Assembly (NCBI GenBank): GCA_026986005.1
Contig: JALSPK010000045.1
Coordinates: 1-53,255 of the forward strand
DNA length: 53,255 nucleotides
From: Saprospiraceae bacterium
GTDB lineage: Bacteria; Bacteroidota; Bacteroidia; Chitinophagales; Saprospiraceae
Direction: 5' to 3'
The translations under genes and the position numbers were made by a program. Under the pieces are notes generated by a model. It was given only the letters and a program-made list of their open reading frames with translations, was not told the origin of the DNA and did not search any database. Every line of letters begins with the position of its first letter. The first letter of the stretch is position 1. Shown here one piece after another: positions 16,120 to 25,242 of this stretch.

Positions 16120-17970
16120 TTAACCCAATAAATTTTTACCAAACATTAATAAAATAATCAAAAATATCATTGCGTAAATAGCATACGTTTGACCATTTCC
16201 ATTATAAATTCTTCTTGTGAATTCGAATAAATCCTCGACACCTTTTGCAAAACTAAGCATATATTTGTCAATTTGCCTTTTCATAACCGGTTCAACTGCT
16301 CTTAAAAACGGTTGGAAGAATCCACGACTAAATGTTAAGTTTTCATGCTCCTTGATTATTTCACCTGAAGTACTGATATCTTTTGTAGTTACGTATCTGG
16401 TTCGTGATCTATTTCTGAAGAATAAAAATATTGTGACAATGACAAATACAAGCATTATTCCGTACATAATAGGAGCTAAGGCTATTTGGTTTCCCCATTT
16501 GTTGAATAGGATAGATTCTTTCCACAGATTTCCGTAAGTATCCGGTAAGCCAAATGACATCATTGCTGCATTGATTGGCTTCAATATCAACTGAGGGTAA
16601 GTACCTAAAACTATAGAACTTATTGAAAGTATCACCATAGGTACAATCATGATCGCAGGAGCTTCCTTTACGTGAGCCCATTCTTTTTCTTCTTGACCTA
16701 AGAAAAAACCAAACAATATCTTATAACAATACAAAAATGCAGCAGTACTCGAAAAGAAAACAAGTATAACCAACATGAAATGGTCGCTTAATATTAATGA
16801 TTCATAAAGCATCCATTTTCCAACAAATCCTCCTAATGGTGGAATTCCTGCTAATGCAATTATTGAAATCAATGCAGCGAGAAAAGTCCAAGGCATTTTT
16901 CTTATCAATCCGGTTACTTCGGTTAAATCTGTTGTACCGGTTTGCTTTTCTACTGCTCCGACTACCATAAATAAAGCAGATTTGAATACTCCATGCATAA
17001 ATGCGAGAAATAATCCCGCAATTATAGACATTGGAGTCCCTATAGCTACTCCTATTATTATATACCCTAACTGACCAATTGATGAATATGCTAATAATCT
17101 TTTTGCATCATCTTGTTTTATTGCCCAAAGCGTAGAGATCGCTGCCGTGATAGCTGCTAACCATGCTACAATATCTCGTATTAAAGCTCCTTCAGGTACT
17201 TTGGATAATAGGCTCAAAAACACAATGACCATTCCGTAAATACCCATTTTTGACAATGCTCCGGAAAAAATAGCAGTATATGACATTGGAGCATTGCTGT
17301 AAGCATCAGGCGCCCAGATATGAAGAGGCATCAATGCAGCTTTTACCCCAAATCCAATCAATAATAGTGCGGGAATAAGTAATTGCATACCCTGAGTCAT
17401 TCCGGTGTATTCCGAAATCAAGTCGGTGATTAAAAACGAACCTGTTATTGAATGAATCAAGACAATTGCCATTAGCATTGCATAAGCACCAATTGCACTC
17501 ATGACAAAGTATTTTATTCCTATTTTTTGAACATTTTTCCCATTGTATATTACTATTAGATATGAAGCCCATGTCATTATTTCCCAAAAGATGAAAAAAG
17601 AAATAAAATCTTTGCTCATTAATATCCCAAACATTGCACCTATACTTAGGATATAATTCAAATAATAATATCCTTTTCTCTTCTTCCCATTCATTTGACC
17701 TACTGTATAGAATCCGGCAAGAACAGCTAAGCCCATAACAATCAAAGAAAAATAATAACTTAATGGTGTCATTCCAAATGTTAATTGAGCTTGTGAAAAG
17801 GTTATTATACTTTCAGTGTTCATATCTACGCCTGTAAAAAATAATACAGCGGGGACTACCAATACAATTAGAAATAAAATATCTTGTACCAAAGCAGATA
17901 TCTTACCTGAAAAAGCAGTGATTATTGCTCCAAGAAAAAATAAGATTAGTATTAAAATTATTATATTCAT
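16120..17970 (-). CDS. Antiporter-like proton/sodium-pumping subunit (NuoL/NuoM/MrpD family, second copy)
   Basis: A 616-residue membrane protein with about 14 helices in the antiporter core, including WAPDAYSNAPMSYTAIFSGALSK (discontinuous-helix region with the key Lys) and KRLLAYSSIGQLGY. A C-terminal extension of about 110 residues has a charged amphipathic stretch and a last helix, resembling the lateral helix of NuoL and of one Mbx H subunit. Paired with the MrpD-like gene upstream, it gives two antiporter subunits, as in Mbx/Mbs. The gap to the upstream gene is 2 bases. Confidence 0.9.
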   Translation of the reverse strand: MNIIILILILFFLGAIITAFSGKISALVQDILFLIVLVVPAVLFFTGVDMNTESIITFSQAQLTFGMTPLSYYFSLIVMGLAVLAGFYTVGQMNGKKRKGYYYLNYILSIGAMFGILMSKDFISFFIFWEIMTWASYLIVIYNGKNVQKIGIKYFVMSAIGAYAMLMAIVLIHSITGSFLITDLISEYTGMTQGMQLLIPALLLIGFGVKAALMPLHIWAPDAYSNAPMSYTAIFSGALSKMGIYGMVIVFLSLLSKVPEGALIRDIVAWLAAITAAISTLWAIKQDDAKRLLAYSSIGQLGYIIIGVAIGTPMSIIAGLFLAFMHGVFKSALFMVVGAVEKQTGTTDLTEVTGLIRKMPWTFLAALISIIALAGIPPLGGFVGKWMLYESLILSDHFMLVILVFFSSTAAFLYCYKILFGFFLGQEEKEWAHVKEAPAIMIVPMVILSISSIVLGTYPQLILKPINAAMMSFGLPDTYGNLWKESILFNKWGNQIALAPIMYGIMLVFVIVTIFLFFRNRSRTRYVTTKDISTSGEIIKEHENLTFSRGFFQPFLRAVEPVMKRQIDKYMLSFAKGVEDLFEFTRRIYNGNGQTYAIYAMIFLIILLMFGKNLLG

Positions 17971-17972
17971 AA

Positions 17973-19457
17973 TTATTTATTTATCGTCAATACTTCTTTA
18001 ATATAATTGCCCTTATCCATCAAATCTGTAGCAGCTCTATCCAAATAACCTGAAATTAAATCGGGGTAAAATCCAATAACCAATACTATTATGCCTAAAC
18101 AAATCATAGCAATCAATGCATTGATAGAAGGCTTTTGAGTTTCAGTTTTTTCTTTTTTATCAAAGAAATAGATTCTATTGACTACTCTAAGGTAATATAC
18201 TGCTTCAAGAATACTTATTATTAAAATAACCGCTATTAATATGACCATTTTGCTATCAGCTGCAGCTGTAAGAACTGCAAGTTTACTCCAAAATCCTGAG
18301 AAGGGTGGGAGACCGATGATTGCAAAAGACCCTATTGTAAATAAAACAGAAGTAATAGGTAAATATTTGCCCATTCCGTTGACGTGCTTAATGTATTTGT
18401 TCTTTTTGTTGAATACAAGATAACTTCCTGAGAAAAACAACAAAGATTTTATGATGGCATGGTTGAACATTAAAAATAATGCTGCATACACACCTTCTTT
18501 TGTTCCGATACCAAAGGCTATCATTACCAATCCCATTTGCCCAATACTTGAATATGCCAGCATCCTTTTTAGCCTATCTTGTCTCAATGCTGTAGTTTCA
18601 GCTACTATAAATGTAATAAGTCCTATTATTATGAATAAATCAAATGCTCCGCCGAAATCGTACATCGTATATACTAGTCTTACACTTGCATAAATTGCTG
18701 CTTTGACTACGATTCCTGCAAACGCAGCACCAATAGGTCCCGGAGCTTGTGTGTAAACATCAGGAGCCCATCCATTGAGAGGGAAAATCTCTGCTTCAAC
18801 TCCAATGGCAAGAATAAAAAATACTAAAGATAATACCTTTAATTTATTATCCATCAAAGGCATCTTTTCTGCAATATCTGCAATGTTTAATGTACCCAGT
18901 TGAGAGTATATTATCATTATTGCAATCAATAAAAATGTAGATGCAATCGCTCCCATAAATAAAAATTTGAAAGCAGCTTCTGCACTATCTCTTCTTGTGT
19001 AAAATGAAGTAAGTCCATATCCTGAAATACTCACTATTTCTATAAATACAAACATATTGAAGATATCCCCCGTCAATACTATACCAACAGAACCTGTGAC
19101 AAGTAGCATCAATAAAATAAAATACTTCATCGAAGGCTCAAAATCTACATTTCTCTTGAATTTGTAGCTATAAAGCCATACCATAAATCCAAGGAAAGTC
19201 ATCAGCATAGTTAAAAATCCTGTAAAAGGACTAAATACAAGATTAATACCAATCGGAGGTTTCCATCCTGCTATTACTTCTACAATAGTTCCGTGTTCAC
19301 TTACATAGCCCATCAAAGATATTGATAGGGCGAACATGAATGCGAGGACTAATCCGGGAATAATTCTAACCGAATTCTTCCATATCATCCCTGTTAGCGG
19401 TATGATAAATGCCGCCAATAATGGAATCGCTACAAATAATACCGGTGATCCTACCAT
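17973..19457 (-). CDS. mrpD: MrpD/MnhD-like antiporter subunit
   Basis: A 494-residue, roughly 14-helix antiporter subunit. Family motifs include IEIVSISGYGLTSFY, WAPDVYTQAPGPIGAAFAGIVVK (broken-helix region) and KRMLAYSSIGQMG, and its length matches MrpD. In Mrp antiporters it works with MrpC to exchange Na+ and H+. Here it is in one operon with catalytic redox subunits, so the antiporter module is probably the membrane arm of a larger redox-driven pump. Its start overlaps the mrpC 3' end by 7 bases. Confidence 0.9.
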   Translation of the reverse strand: MVGSPVLFVAIPLLAAFIIPLTGMIWKNSVRIIPGLVLAFMFALSISLMGYVSEHGTIVEVIAGWKPPIGINLVFSPFTGFLTMLMTFLGFMVWLYSYKFKRNVDFEPSMKYFILLMLLVTGSVGIVLTGDIFNMFVFIEIVSISGYGLTSFYTRRDSAEAAFKFLFMGAIASTFLLIAIMIIYSQLGTLNIADIAEKMPLMDNKLKVLSLVFFILAIGVEAEIFPLNGWAPDVYTQAPGPIGAAFAGIVVKAAIYASVRLVYTMYDFGGAFDLFIIIGLITFIVAETTALRQDRLKRMLAYSSIGQMGLVMIAFGIGTKEGVYAALFLMFNHAIIKSLLFFSGSYLVFNKKNKYIKHVNGMGKYLPITSVLFTIGSFAIIGLPPFSGFWSKLAVLTAAADSKMVILIAVILIISILEAVYYLRVVNRIYFFDKKEKTETQKPSINALIAMICLGIIVLVIGFYPDLISGYLDRAATDLMDKGNYIKEVLTINK

Positions 19458-19822
19458 TTTAATTTCTTTATTTCGTCAATTCTTAATGTGTTATGATGTC
19501 TGTATAGCCTAATCACAAGAGATATTGCTACTGCGGTAACACCAAATCCAATTACAATAGCCGTCAAAACTAAAGCCTGAGGAATAGGGTCAACCATAAC
19601 ACTCATTTTTTCTTCATTTCCGGCTGAGAAAATCGGCGCCGTACCATCTTTTAAATAACCAATGGCAATCATCAATAAATGTACTCCAGAATCTAATATT
19701 GAAAGTCCTAAGACTATCTTAATTAGAGATTTTTTTGTCAATGCACCATAAAGTCCTATCAGCATCAAAAGTACTGCCGAACCGTATATAGCAACATTTA
19801 GTATGTCTAAGTATTTTTCCAT
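19451..19822 (-). CDS. mrpC: MrpC/MnhC-like subunit (NuoK family)
   Basis: A 123-residue protein with three transmembrane helices of the NuoK/MrpC family. Conserved features are GLYGALTKKSLIKIVLGLSI and the loop VDPIPQALVLTAIVIG, which is diagnostic of MrpC (DPLPQALVLTAIVI in known members). It carries membrane-embedded polar residues used in ion translocation. It lies 3 bases after the MrpB-like gene and overlaps mrpD. Confidence 0.93.
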   Translation of the reverse strand: MEKYLDILNVAIYGSAVLLMLIGLYGALTKKSLIKIVLGLSILDSGVHLLMIAIGYLKDGTAPIFSAGNEEKMSVMVDPIPQALVLTAIVIGFGVTAVAISLVIRLYRHHNTLRIDEIKKLKW

Positions 19823-19825
19823 TCT

Positions 19826-20521
19826 TTAGTCTTTTTCGTGTAATACTGTGTAAATAATTCCCGTCAATTCCGCCGCTACTTTAAATCCAACAGCTATATA
19901 TATAATTCCAATAACTCCACCACTAAATAAGTCATTCATATTACCTACCGGTAGTACGTTTTCGAGGAAACTTCCTTTAGAAAAATATCCAACTAAACCA
20001 ATACTTATAAATAATATACCGGCAAGCGATTCAAAATAAACCAACCTATTGTGACTTACCGAATAATTTCTGTATGTGAGAAGCATTAGCAAAAAACCTG
20101 TTGCTATTATTGTGCCTCCTTGAAATCCTCCTCCTGGTGAAAGATGACCGTGTATAAATACATATGCTCCCAATAAAACTATTGAAGGAAATAATAACTT
20201 TGCTCCTGACATTACTATTCTACTTGCCGGAAATAATACAGAACGTTCTCCGACGTGATGACGCTTTTTGTATAATATTCCTCCCAAAGCAGTCGAGGCT
20301 AAGAATAAAACAGTAACTTCTCCAAGAGTATCAAATCCTCTAAAATTTACAACTATTGATGTGACAACATTAGAAACCTTTAAAATATCTTTACTGTTTG
20401 ATAAGTACAAATCTTTGACTCCATTGGAGAAGTGTTGTACTCCAAAACCAATACCAAAGAAAATATCCATTAGATAAAATCCAAGTATCCCAAGTGATAT
20501 TAAAATAATTGCTATCTTCAT
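19826..20521 (-). CDS. mrpB: MrpB-like subunit with N-terminal MbhE-like segment
   Basis: A 231-residue membrane protein in two parts. The N-terminal ~85 residues carry RGFDTLGEVTVLFLAS, a signature of MbhE or the C-terminal tail of MrpA. The remaining ~145 residues are MrpB/MbhF, with the motif HGHLSPGGGFQGG. In archaeal Mbh/Mbx complexes these are separate small genes, so this may be a fusion of the E and F positions. It overlaps the DUF4040 gene by an ATGA junction. Confidence 0.88.
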   Translation of the reverse strand: MKIAIILISLGILGFYLMDIFFGIGFGVQHFSNGVKDLYLSNSKDILKVSNVVTSIVVNFRGFDTLGEVTVLFLASTALGGILYKKRHHVGERSVLFPASRIVMSGAKLLFPSIVLLGAYVFIHGHLSPGGGFQGGTIIATGFLLMLLTYRNYSVSHNRLVYFESLAGILFISIGLVGYFSKGSFLENVLPVGNMNDLFSGGVIGIIYIAVGFKVAAELTGIIYTVLHEKD

Positions 20522-20802
20522 TTTGTGGTAGTTTTTACTTTTTTCTTCTTATCGTGTTCATCTTCATACCTAACAGTATTTCTGATGGCGATAATAAAAA
20601 TAATTGTAGTCAATGCTACTCCAATAGCAGCTTCTGTCAATGCGACATCAGGCGCTTGGAGGATTACAAAAACTATTGACAAAAACAAACTCAAAATGCC
20701 TGATGCTATTACAGCATACAGCAAGTCTTTTTGCCATATTGCATAGATTGCTGAAGCAACCATGAGCAATAATAAAACCAATGTTAAAATTACGTATATC
20801 AT
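20518..20802 (-). CDS. DUF4040/MbhD-like membrane subunit
   Basis: A 94-residue protein with three helices, corresponding to an internal part of MrpA/MbhD. The motif LQAPDVALTEAAIG contains the conserved acidic residues seen in Mrp and Mbh homologues. The C-terminus is short and very basic (Lys-rich). A stand-alone D subunit, with no MrpA antiporter core attached, is typical of Mbh/Mbx-type modules rather than of ordinary Mrp antiporters. ATGA overlaps join it to both neighbours. Confidence 0.87.
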   Translation of the reverse strand: MIYVILTLVLLLLMVASAIYAIWQKDLLYAVIASGILSLFLSIVFVILQAPDVALTEAAIGVALTTIIFIIAIRNTVRYEDEHDKKKKVKTTTK

Positions 20803-21146
20803 TTTTCTGAATTATCTTTTTCTTCAATTTCACTATAAGCATCAATATCCTCATCCTTGAAGTACATATATCCTTTTCTTTTATGCATCGCTCTGGCCAA
20901 TGCATGAGAGCTGATAGGATTGGAATATGCAATGAAAAGTATGATAATCAATACCTTGAAAATCCATCCGGGAGCTAATAAGCCTACCCCGAGTATAGTA
21001 GCCATAGCGCCAAGAGTCGATGCTTTGGTGCCTGCTTGTAATCTGTTAAAAACATCAGGCATTCGATATATCCCCAATGCTCCTAGAAATAGGAAAATAC
21101 TTCCTATCACTATTAATAATCCGCCAATAATTTCAAGTATGCTCAT
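20799..21146 (-). CDS. mrpG: MrpG/MnhG-like subunit
   Basis: A 115-residue protein with three helices. The motif LGIYRMPDVFNRLQAGTKAS followed by LGAMATILGVG is diagnostic of the MrpG family. The tail is acidic and soluble. It overlaps mrpF and the DUF4040 gene by four-base ATGA junctions, so translation is coupled. Confidence 0.93.
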   Translation of the reverse strand: MSILEIIGGLLIVIGSIFLFLGALGIYRMPDVFNRLQAGTKASTLGAMATILGVGLLAPGWIFKVLIIILFIAYSNPISSHALARAMHKRKGYMYFKDEDIDAYSEIEEKDNSEK

Positions 21147-21400
21147 AATGCTTTTTCTAAATATCTTGCAATAACAATGACTCCAATAAATCCCAGTACT
21201 CCATAAACTAATGCCACATCTAAATATATATATCTATCAAATAAGTAGGCTAGCAAAACAATACTTGATACACCAATTGTTGTCATAGTATCCAATGCCA
21301 AAGTTCTGTCACCGGCTGAAGGGCCTTTGTAAAATCTAACAGCAGCTAATATCAAAGCCAATGTCATTACGGTTAAGGAAAAATATATTATATAATCCAT
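21143..21400 (-). CDS. mrpF: MrpF/MnhF-like subunit
   Basis: An 85-residue protein with three helices. The motif RFYKGPSAGDRTLALDT matches the MrpF signature (GPs..DRvlAlD). It lies 1 base after mrpE and overlaps mrpG. It is a structural component of the antiporter-like membrane arm. Confidence 0.92.
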   Translation of the reverse strand: MDYIIYFSLTVMTLALILAAVRFYKGPSAGDRTLALDTMTTIGVSSIVLLAYLFDRYIYLDVALVYGVLGFIGVIVIARYLEKAL

Positions 21401-21401
21401 A

Positions 21402-21929
21402 TTAAAATATTTTTAATAGTATTTCTTCAAATTGTTCTGCTATCTCCTTGTATGATTCCTCCGGATTAGTCGTTAATGTATCTATCCAATGTACATAAAA
21501 TGTATCATCAACAACATCAATGGTCAATGTGCCCGGTGTTAAAGTTATGCTATTGGCTAAAACCATTTTGGAAAAATTAGTTTTAAGCTTTGTTTTGAAT
21601 TTTACAATACCGGGGTTTATTGGTAGAGAAGGAGATAATACTCTCCTCGCTACATCAAAATTAGATTTTATTAATGCGATTAAAAAGACAATGATAAACT
21701 TGGCTATATTGTACAATCTAACAGGGTGAAGCAAAGATAAATCACAGCATGTAAATAATCTGATTCCGAGAAATGAAATCAACGCTGTTAATAATACACC
21801 AACTATTATCTCTTGCATATCAAAGGTATTGGTAAATCCAATCCAAACCATTATCAAAAATATCCAGTTCATAAAGAACCTTGATAATTTTGTTCCGAAA
21901 CTTAATTTTTTTAAATAATCACTCTTCAT
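21402..21929 (-). CDS. mrpE: MrpE/MnhE-like subunit
   Basis: A 175-residue protein with an N-terminal pair of hydrophobic helices and a cytoplasmic C-terminal domain. The family motif is the ANSITLTPGTLTIDV segment followed by FYVHWID. It is the first of thirteen complex genes and lies 29 bases after the dihydroorotate-dehydrogenase-like gene. The segment IGFTNTFDMQEIIVGVLLTALIS is like the N-terminal region of known MrpE proteins. Confidence 0.92.
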   Translation of the reverse strand: MKSDYLKKLSFGTKLSRFFMNWIFLIMVWIGFTNTFDMQEIIVGVLLTALISFLGIRLFTCCDLSLLHPVRLYNIAKFIIVFLIALIKSNFDVARRVLSPSLPINPGIVKFKTKLKTNFSKMVLANSITLTPGTLTIDVVDDTFYVHWIDTLTTNPEESYKEIAEQFEEILLKIF

Positions 21930-21958
21930 TTTTATGTGTTTGTTATGAATTTGAAAAA

Positions 21959-22942
21959 CTATTCAAAATCATATTTTTTTCCTTCAAAATAATTCATGAA
22001 TTGTACTCTTTCAACTACAGCAGGATTTTCAATATTCTTTTGACTCATTTTAGCTCTGAAATCATCCAATGAATCAAAATCATGTCTTGTCATCCATTCT
22101 TTCAATTCAGTAAGCATATCTTCGATATACTCAATTCCATGCTTGTACAATGCTGATACAACTTGAGTAGCATCAGCCCCGGCTAATATCTCTTTGATAA
22201 TTGACTGACCATCATGTACTCCGGTAGAAGCGATAAGACTACTATCTACTTTGCCGGCCAATATTGATATCCATCTCAATGAAATAGCGATATCAGTAGT
22301 ACGACTGAGAACATTAGTGGAGGTAATTTTGAAATTCTCAATATCAAAATCAGGATGAAAAAATCTGTTGAATAATACAATACCATTAACTTTTGAAGAG
22401 ACCTCCTTTACAAATCTTGCAAGGTCTGCAAAATAATAACTCAATTTAACTGAAATCGGTAATTTTGTATTACTTCTAACCTTCTCTATGATATCCATAT
22501 AAATCGCTTGAATTTCATAACATTTTTTATGGAAGTCAGAAGGCATAATAAACATGTTTAACTCAATAGCATCTGCACCGGCTTTTTCAAGTTTCTTGGC
22601 AAAGTAAGTCCATTCATGAGAGCTAGTACAGTTTATACTTGCGATAATAGGAATATTTACTTCTGCTTTTGCGTCCTTTATATATTGAAGGTATTTATTA
22701 AGATTGTCATTCTTGATCTTGACATCATAATAATCCATATAGCCATCACTCTCTACACCAGCTTTTATTAAGTGAGCATATTCCAACGTAATCTCTTCCT
22801 CAAACAATGATTTCAATACAATAGCACCTGCTCCGGCTTTCTCTATTTTTTTCAGATTAGCTATATTCATCGTTAGAGTTGAACTTCCCACAACGATAGG
22901 TGACTTCAATTTCAAACCAAGATAGTTTACCGATAAATTCAT
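21959..22942 (-). CDS. Dihydroorotate dehydrogenase-like flavoprotein
   Basis: A 327-residue TIM-barrel FMN protein. The N-terminus (LGLKLKSPIVVGSSTLT), KAGADAIELNMF, LPISVKLSYYF and STGVHDGQSIIKEILAGADA outline the DHOD fold and its phosphate-binding loop. It lacks Fe-S motifs. The usual NxxCPN active-site motif is replaced by INCTSSHEW, so the substrate may not be dihydroorotate. Related DHOD-like proteins often lie next to ferredoxin-linked oxidoreductases in other bacteria (known context). The 29-base gap to mrpE puts it in the complex operon. It could feed electrons into the complex or act separately; the sequence cannot decide. Confidence 0.85.
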   Translation of the reverse strand: MNLSVNYLGLKLKSPIVVGSSTLTMNIANLKKIEKAGAGAIVLKSLFEEEITLEYAHLIKAGVESDGYMDYYDVKIKNDNLNKYLQYIKDAKAEVNIPIIASINCTSSHEWTYFAKKLEKAGADAIELNMFIMPSDFHKKCYEIQAIYMDIIEKVRSNTKLPISVKLSYYFADLARFVKEVSSKVNGIVLFNRFFHPDFDIENFKITSTNVLSRTTDIAISLRWISILAGKVDSSLIASTGVHDGQSIIKEILAGADATQVVSALYKHGIEYIEDMLTELKEWMTRHDFDSLDDFRAKMSQKNIENPAVVERVQFMNYFEGKKYDFE

Positions 22943-22966
22943 ATTAAACGTATTTTTAATTTTTTA

Positions 22967-23001
22967 CAAAAGTATATGTTTATTTTTGAATATAAAAACA
23001 A
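22967..23001 (-). promoter_or_regulatory. Putative promoter of the DHOD-Mbx operon
   Basis: A perfect -7 box TACTTTTG (22967-22974, minus strand) lies about 25 bases upstream of the first ATG. A TTG (22999-23001) is 24 bases further up, a slightly long spacing. Confidence 0.5.
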
Positions 23002-23266
23002 TAATATTTGGAGGCAATACCTTTATGAGCCTTATTAAAGAATCAAATTCTTTATTTATAAAATTTATAAATTTATATTATTGTAAAGTTTTATATCTTT
23101 AATGATGTATTATAAAAATATATAAAGTATAAATACCAGAGTAGCAATTTACAATAAATATGTTTAGAATTAATCTTAATGCATGAGATTAGAAGTATTT
23201 GAAAAAATATTTTATGTGATTATGCACTTTTAAATCAATCAAGAGGCTTTCTAAATAGAAATAGTA

Positions 23267-23399
23267 GTGCATTTATATTTTTTGATATTACTCACTTTAT
23301 TCAAATTAGTGATGCTAAAGCATAACTGATTCTCAAAAAGACAAAAATCTTATCAAAAATATTTATTTTTCAAGAATCAAGCACTTTATGTACATACAC
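23267..23399. repeat. MITE-like element, family 1, left-truncated copy (B)
   Basis: About 133 bp matching the right two-thirds of the element at 10378-10536 in the same orientation, including tgatgctaa and the right inverted repeat actttatgtacatacac. The left inverted repeat is missing except for gtg. It lies in the 774-base gene-free stretch 22943-23716, where apart from this element and the promoter at 22967 I see only AT-rich sequence. Confidence 0.7.
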
Positions 23400-23716
23400 T
23401 AATGAAATGTAGATTGTATAGTACTATAATACTATAAGTAAAATATAATAAATTCTAAATTATATTGCTATTGCAAAACAATTGTGTTGGTAAATGCGTT
23501 AATTTCTGCTATATGGAATATTACTTATTTGCTAGTTTAAATAAAAAAAATAAAAATTGGCACGAAATTTGATATTCAGTGTATTATAGTTTATGAAAAA
23601 TTATAATATAAAAATTTGAATAATTGAAAATAAGTAATAGCTTTGCGGTTTATTTGGAGAAATTCAAATATTATCAGAAAAATAATTCTGATAACCGATT
23701 TAAAAATATTAATCCT

Positions 23717-25006
23717 ATGAATAAAAAATCTGCAATCAATAGCGGTATTTTAATGCTATTGTTTTATATGATATCTTTTAGCTCTTTACAGGCATTTTCG
23801 CCTGATAACTTCAATTCTGTATATACAGAAGAGGAAATGAAATGGAAAGTAATGAGCTTAGGTGGGGATATCGATTTCAAGTATACACCTGAAGTCCGAA
23901 AATACATTAAAACTTATACTAAAAACGGACGCACAAGCTCTGAATTGATTTTGGGTAAAATTCCAGTGTATTTCCCGGTTTTTGAAAAGATACTTGAAGA
24001 AAAAAATCTTCCAAGAGGATTGAAAATACTAGCAATTGTTGAATCTCACCTTAATGTAGATGCTTATTCCAAAGCAGGGGCAGCCGGACTTTGGCAGTTT
24101 ATAAAAGGTACTGCCAAAAACTATCATTTGAAGGTGAGAACAAATTTTGATGAAAGATACGATGTTGAGAGATCTACAAGAGCAGCATTATCATTTTTAA
24201 ATGATTTATATACGGAATTTGGTGATTGGACATTGGCTTTAGCGGCTTACAATTGTGGAGCAGGTAATGTAAGAAAAGCAATAAGAAGGTCGGGAGGAAA
24301 GAAGAATTTTTGGGAGATTAAGAGGTACTTGCCTAGAGAAACAAGAAACTATGTCCCCAAGTTTATTGCTATTTCATTTATGATAGAGCATTACAAAGAG
24401 TATAATTTACTTCCTCAGATGCCTGATAAATCATTGTTTTCGACAGCTGAAGCTAGAGTTTATAAACATATGAATTTTCGTAAGATTTCGGATATTACCG
24501 GTATATCCCTATCTATAATAAAAAAGTTAAATGGAGCGTATAGGAAAAATTATATCCCTATGAATTCACATGGTTATAAGTTGGTCTTGCCAAAAAGTGC
24601 ATTGTTTACATTGTTGGAGTTTGAAAAGTATGATAAAGTTGAGTTTGTTAAGGAAAATAAATTTGATTATTCGAGGTATTTAGTTGGTAAGTTTTCAAGA
24701 GAGACTACGGCATATTTATTAGGAACTGAATACAAGATAGAACTTGGGGTAATTACTCCTTTAAAAATGTTTATTGCATATCAAAAAGATATGAATAAGA
24801 CCTTTCTTAGTTTTGCTGCTTTTAAACCGGTATTGTCAACTTCACCTTCTGATGTGAGAGGGTTTCATGAGCTCAAAGCAGGAGAAACTCTTAGTGATGT
24901 TGCTTCTAATTATGATGATATTTCAATGATAGATATAATGCATCTTAATAATATAAACCTTCAGCATCCCCCGCGAGTAGGAGCAATGCTATTGGTCAAA
25001 AAATAA
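23717..25006 (+). CDS. MltD-like membrane-bound lytic transglycosylase with LysM
   Basis: A peptidoglycan-cleaving enzyme that makes 1,6-anhydromuramyl ends in the periplasm. The frame opens at a TTG (23624), but the ATG at 23717 starts a proper signal sequence (MNKKSAINSGILMLLFYMIS), so I chose it; the product is then 429 residues. The SLT domain (~90-235) holds AIVESHLNVDAYSKAGAAG with catalytic E109, LWQFI, and the AAYNCGAGNV motif. A C-terminal LysM-like segment (KAGETLSDVASNYDDISM) binds peptidoglycan. It is monocistronic with a terminator downstream. Confidence 0.9.
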   Translation: MNKKSAINSGILMLLFYMISFSSLQAFSPDNFNSVYTEEEMKWKVMSLGGDIDFKYTPEVRKYIKTYTKNGRTSSELILGKIPVYFPVFEKILEEKNLPRGLKILAIVESHLNVDAYSKAGAAGLWQFIKGTAKNYHLKVRTNFDERYDVERSTRAALSFLNDLYTEFGDWTLALAAYNCGAGNVRKAIRRSGGKKNFWEIKRYLPRETRNYVPKFIAISFMIEHYKEYNLLPQMPDKSLFSTAEARVYKHMNFRKISDITGISLSIIKKLNGAYRKNYIPMNSHGYKLVLPKSALFTLLEFEKYDKVEFVKENKFDYSRYLVGKFSRETTAYLLGTEYKIELGVITPLKMFIAYQKDMNKTFLSFAAFKPVLSTSPSDVRGFHELKAGETLSDVASNYDDISMIDIMHLNNINLQHPPRVGAMLLVKK

Positions 25007-25012
25007 TAGTAA

Positions 25013-25075
25013 TACCAAACCGCAATCAAAAAACTAATTCTTTTTCTATTTTATCATCTTGATAGAGGTTTGGTA
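25013..25075. repeat. MITE-like element, family 2, short copy
   Basis: A 63-bp palindromic element bounded by taccaaaccg and its near complement ggtttggta. Read on the minus strand, its first ~50 bases match the left end of the element at 53008-53166 (core atcaagatg then aaatagaaaaagaa). It lies between the mltD stop and the shared terminator. Confidence 0.7.
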
Positions 25076-25084
25076 CAAGACAAT

Positions 25085-25120
25085 AAAAAAAGCGACTAAT
25101 AAATTTTAGTCGCTTTTTTA
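25085..25120. terminator. Bidirectional terminator between mltD and glnA
   Basis: A 12-bp stem (aaaaaagcgact/agtcgctttttt) with A and T runs on both sides serves the two convergent genes. Confidence 0.85.
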
Positions 25121-25242
25121 CTAAGTCGCGAAAGAATTTTCTATAGAAATGATACGTTTGATATTTCTAAGTTTAACGGTGGCTTAGTTAACATTACAAT
25201 TTTTTATCTCACAAGCACTATAATAGAGTTAATATCTTTAGG

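Noticed and set aside
15339-20746. Plus-strand ORFs of 60-106 codons within the nuo/mrp genes
   Set aside because: They are antisense shadows of well-identified membrane protein genes.
10536-21929. Ordinary complex I (nuo) operon, or ordinary Mrp antiporter operon
   Set aside because: nuoA/E/F/G/J/N are absent, and Mrp operons do not carry nuoB/C/D/H/I genes. The combined order fits Mbx/Mbs better.
23624-23716. Upstream TTG start for the lytic transglycosylase
   Set aside because: It would add 31 residues before a clear signal peptide that begins at the ATG at 23717.
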